7,887 nt of DNA from an uncultured Verrucomicrobiota bacterium (GTDB taxonomy: Bacteria > Verrucomicrobiota > Verrucomicrobiia > Chthoniobacterales > SZAS-18): assembly GCA_937871685.1 (NCBI GenBank), contig CALMOL010000190.1, positions 1-7,887 of the forward strand. Reading direction: 5' to 3'. Shown piece by piece: positions 6,220 to 7,887 of this stretch; within the stretch, counting starts at the first letter, position 1; every line of letters starts with the position of its first letter. Below the pieces are notes generated by a model that did not search any database, was not told the DNA's origin, and saw nothing but the letters and a program-made list of their open reading frames with translations. Both the position numbers and the translations under genes were made by a program.

Positions 6220-7257
6220 ATGCCCGCCATCGAAGCGCGAGGACTCACCAAGGTCTATCGCATCTACAAGAAGGAGCCCGGCCTGCTCGGCGCCGTGCGC
6301 GGCCTGCTGCGCCGCCGCTATGACGCCACGCGCGCGGCCGATGGCGTCTCGTTCACCATCGAGGAGGGCGAGTTCATCGGCTTCCTCGGACCCAACGGCG
6401 CCGGCAAGACCACCGTGCTCAAGATGCTCGCCGGCCTGCTGCACCCGACCGAGGGCGAGGCGACCGTGCTCGGCTTCGTGCCGTGGGAGCGCGCGGCGGC
6501 CTTCAAGCGGCAGTTCGCCCTGCTCATGGGGCAGAAGAACGCGCTCTGGTGGGACTTGCCCGCGCGCGAGTCGCTGGAGCTGAACCGCGCCATCTACGAG
6601 ATCCCCGCGGCCCAGTTCCGCGAGACCGTCGGCGCGCTCGTCGAGCTGCTGGGCGTGGGCGACAAGATGACCACGATGGTGCGCGAGCTTTCGCTGGGCG
6701 AGCGCATGAAGATGGAGCTGATCGCCGCGCTGCTTCACCGGCCGCGCGTGCTTTTTCTCGACGAGCCCACCATCGGCCTGGACGTGGTGGCGCAGAAAAA
6801 CGTGCGCGAGTTCCTGCGCGAATACAACGCGCGCCACCGCATCACCACGGTCCTCACCTCGCACTACATGGGCGACATCGAGGCGCTCTGCCGCCGCGTG
6901 ATCGTGATCGACCACGGCAAGATCTTCTTCGACGGCGCGCTGGAGGAGATCACCGACCGCTACGCCTCCGACAAGATCCTCACGCTGGAGTTCGACGACG
7001 CCCGGCCAGACCGCGCGGTGGAATCCTGCGGCGGCGCCTTGCTGGAGCAAACGCCCACGACCCTGCGCCTGCGCGTGCCCCGCGCCGAGGTGGCCGCCGT
7101 GTGCCGGCGCATCCTCGGCGAGCACCCGGTCAAGGACCTGGAAGTGCAGGAGACGCCCGTGGAGGACGTGATCCGAAAATTGTTCGCCGAGCGCGGCGTC
7201 GAGTCGCCGGCCACGGGGGCGCAGGCGGCCGAGGCCCTGCCGGCCACCGCGCGCTGA
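6220..7257 (+). CDS. ABC-2 type exporter ATP-binding protein (COG4586-like)
   Basis: This is a 345-residue cytoplasmic nucleotide-binding subunit of an ABC-2 family exporter. Walker A is GPNGAGKT (57-64). The Q-loop is in LMGQKNALWWDLPA (102-115, Gln105), whose WWDLP is typical of the COG4586 group. The signature is LSLGE (157-161), a usual variant of LSGGQ in this group. Walker B is VLFLDEP (177-183) with Glu182, the D-loop is GLD, and the switch His is His215 in TSHYM. All catalytic elements are intact. Residues ~245-330 form a C-terminal regulatory domain like that of NatA/DrrA-type ATPases. The ATG at 6220 sits seven residues before the conserved LTKVYRIY strand; no Shine-Dalgarno site is visible. 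Relatives normally lie beside two six-helix ABC-2 permeases, but neither follows here; the next gene is a small secreted protein. The substrate is unknown. Confidence 0.93.
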   Translation: MPAIEARGLTKVYRIYKKEPGLLGAVRGLLRRRYDATRAADGVSFTIEEGEFIGFLGPNGAGKTTVLKMLAGLLHPTEGEATVLGFVPWERAAAFKRQFALLMGQKNALWWDLPARESLELNRAIYEIPAAQFRETVGALVELLGVGDKMTTMVRELSLGERMKMELIAALLHRPRVLFLDEPTIGLDVVAQKNVREFLREYNARHRITTVLTSHYMGDIEALCRRVIVIDHGKIFFDGALEEITDRYASDKILTLEFDDARPDRAVESCGGALLEQTPTTLRLRVPRAEVAAVCRRILGEHPVKDLEVQETPVEDVIRKLFAERGVESPATGAQAAEALPATAR

Positions 7258-7265
7258 AGCTCTCC

Positions 7266-7289
7266 TTGCGCGGCGCGCGCCGCGCGCAA
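7266..7289. other. GC-only hairpin between the ABC ATPase and the next gene
   Basis: GCGCGGC (7268-7274) and GCCGCGC (7279-7285) pair perfectly around a GCGC loop; TT (7266-7267) and AA (7288-7289) extend the stem across a two-base bulge. AAGCT motifs flank it at 7257 and 7289. It lies in the 44-bp gap after the ATPase stop. It is stable on paper but lacks a U-tract, so it could be a weak attenuator, a stabiliser, or simply a product of high GC. Confidence 0.4.
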
Positions 7290-7301
7290 AGCTCCGCTTC
7301 C

Positions 7302-7811
7302 GTGCAAACCCTTGTGACCAGCGCCCTCTCGCCTTCCCGCGTCGTCCACCGCGTGTCTTGGTTGATCCCGGCGGTCCTGCTGCTCGCGCTCGCACCGTCC
7401 CTCGTCGCCGCGCCGCCCCGGCAAAAGCGTGGCCGCGGCGCCAATCCCAACTCCGCGCTCAACGATGCGGCCGGCGGCCCCGGCCGCTCGGACCGCGCGC
7501 TGACCGAGCGGATGCGCCGCACGCCGCTCGCCGTCCGTGTCGCCGGCCATCGTCTGCAAAAGGAAGTGATCGCCACCACGCCGCGCCTCGACGACCTGCG
7601 CGCCCGCGCGGCCATCGCGCGCACCGACCGCGAGAAGCGGGCCGCTTGGAACGAGTATTACGCGCGCCTCTACGGCGAGATGCGCCGCCGCCGGCCCGCG
7701 CTCACGGCCCACGTCAATCTCCTGGAACGTCTCGCCCGCGCCCGCTACAACCCGCCCCCGCTCCGCGGCGAGGCCATCGACGCCGCCGGCTACGACCGGC
7801 CGGAGTTGTAA
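7302..7811 (+). CDS. Small secreted basic protein of unknown function
   Basis: I do not recognise a family. From the GTG at 7302 the product is 169 residues; the other in-frame GTGs, at 7314 and 7353, would give 165 or 152. In every case it has a Sec-type signal peptide: the stretch WLIPAVLLLALAPSLVAA (roughly residues 20-37 from 7302) ends in a plausible signal peptidase I site (LVAA before PPRQKR). The mature part is Arg-rich with a low-complexity linker (PPRQKRGRGANPNSALNDAAGGPG). It is followed by an alpha-helical, charged segment (VAGHRLQKEVIATTPRLDDLRARAAIARTDREKRAAWNEYYARLYGEMRRRRP) and the tail LLERLARARYNPPPLRGEAIDAAGYDRPEL. The mix of Arg and acidic residues could form a coiled coil. 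It starts 44 bp after the ABC ATPase on the same strand, so co-transcription is possible, but no functional link is shown. Confidence 0.7.
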   Translation: MQTLVTSALSPSRVVHRVSWLIPAVLLLALAPSLVAAPPRQKRGRGANPNSALNDAAGGPGRSDRALTERMRRTPLAVRVAGHRLQKEVIATTPRLDDLRARAAIARTDREKRAAWNEYYARLYGEMRRRRPALTAHVNLLERLARARYNPPPLRGEAIDAAGYDRPEL

Positions 7812-7834
7812 GGCCAAGCAAGGAGGTCTTCCAA

Positions 7835-7880
7835 GGTGGACGGCGCGATCCCTCGCGCCGTCGTGGGCGGCAAAGCCGCC
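7835..7880. repeat. Two-hairpin interspersed repeat, copy B
   Basis: GACGGCGC (7839-7846), an 8-base loop GATCCCTC, and GCGCCGTC (7855-7862) form the same stem as copy A at 1593-1616. GGTG precedes it in both copies. A second hairpin, GGCGGC-AAA-GCCGCC (7866-7880), follows and then AGGATTG; copy A has GCGAC-GAA-GTCGC and CTGGAATC in the same relative place. The order (8-bp stem, 8-base loop, short second hairpin with an A-rich loop) is therefore conserved. It begins 24 bp after the stop of the secreted-protein gene and may be cut by the window end. Confidence 0.8.
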
Positions 7881-7887
7881 AGGATTG

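Noticed and set aside
5752..7395. 547-codon minus-strand reading frame
   Set aside because: It is antisense to tatD and the ABC ATPase, both of which have full motif sets; its product has no recognisable domain.
6960..7817. 285-codon minus-strand frame over the secreted-protein gene
   Set aside because: It overlaps the ABC ATPase end, has no signal peptide or motif, and begins inside the repeat-proximal region; the plus-strand frame has a clear signal peptide.

Overview
The window is GC-rich, and its non-coding DNA is dominated by small interspersed palindromic elements. A duplicated MacB/FtsX-type orphan permease (ADOP-like), SD-poor start regions and these repeats fit a Verrucomicrobiota (perhaps Opitutae-like) or other PVC/Acidobacteria-type soil or freshwater genome. 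That assignment is inferred from style; there is no marker gene.

Layout. Positions 1-557 hold no convincing gene. They hold an array of about 26 degenerate units with a very regular 21-bp period; each unit is a small AT-cored palindrome in a GC-rich frame. On the minus strand come a propeller-like protein with a C-terminal DUF6794-like domain (579-1445, probably with its signal peptide in another frame up to 1530), a spacer with a two-hairpin repeat, and the large permease (1705-4248). A divergent 203-bp gap leads to four plus-strand genes: an NADPH-dependent FMN reductase-like flavoprotein (4452-5033), a TatD-family metal-dependent hydrolase (about 5240-6061), an ABC-2 type exporter ATPase of the COG4586 kind (6220-7257), and a small secreted basic protein of unknown function (7302-7811). 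A second copy of the two-hairpin repeat ends the window.

The genes do not form an obvious single pathway. The permease has no adjacent ATPase on its strand, and the ATPase has no adjacent ABC-2 permease inside the window. The reductase and TatD look like stand-alone housekeeping or stress genes. The most unusual content is non-coding: the 21-bp phased array, two related inverted-repeat elements that bracket tatD (5041-5230 and 6064-6187), and hairpin repeats placed at gene ends. The left arm-pair appears to have removed or replaced the normal start codon of tatD.
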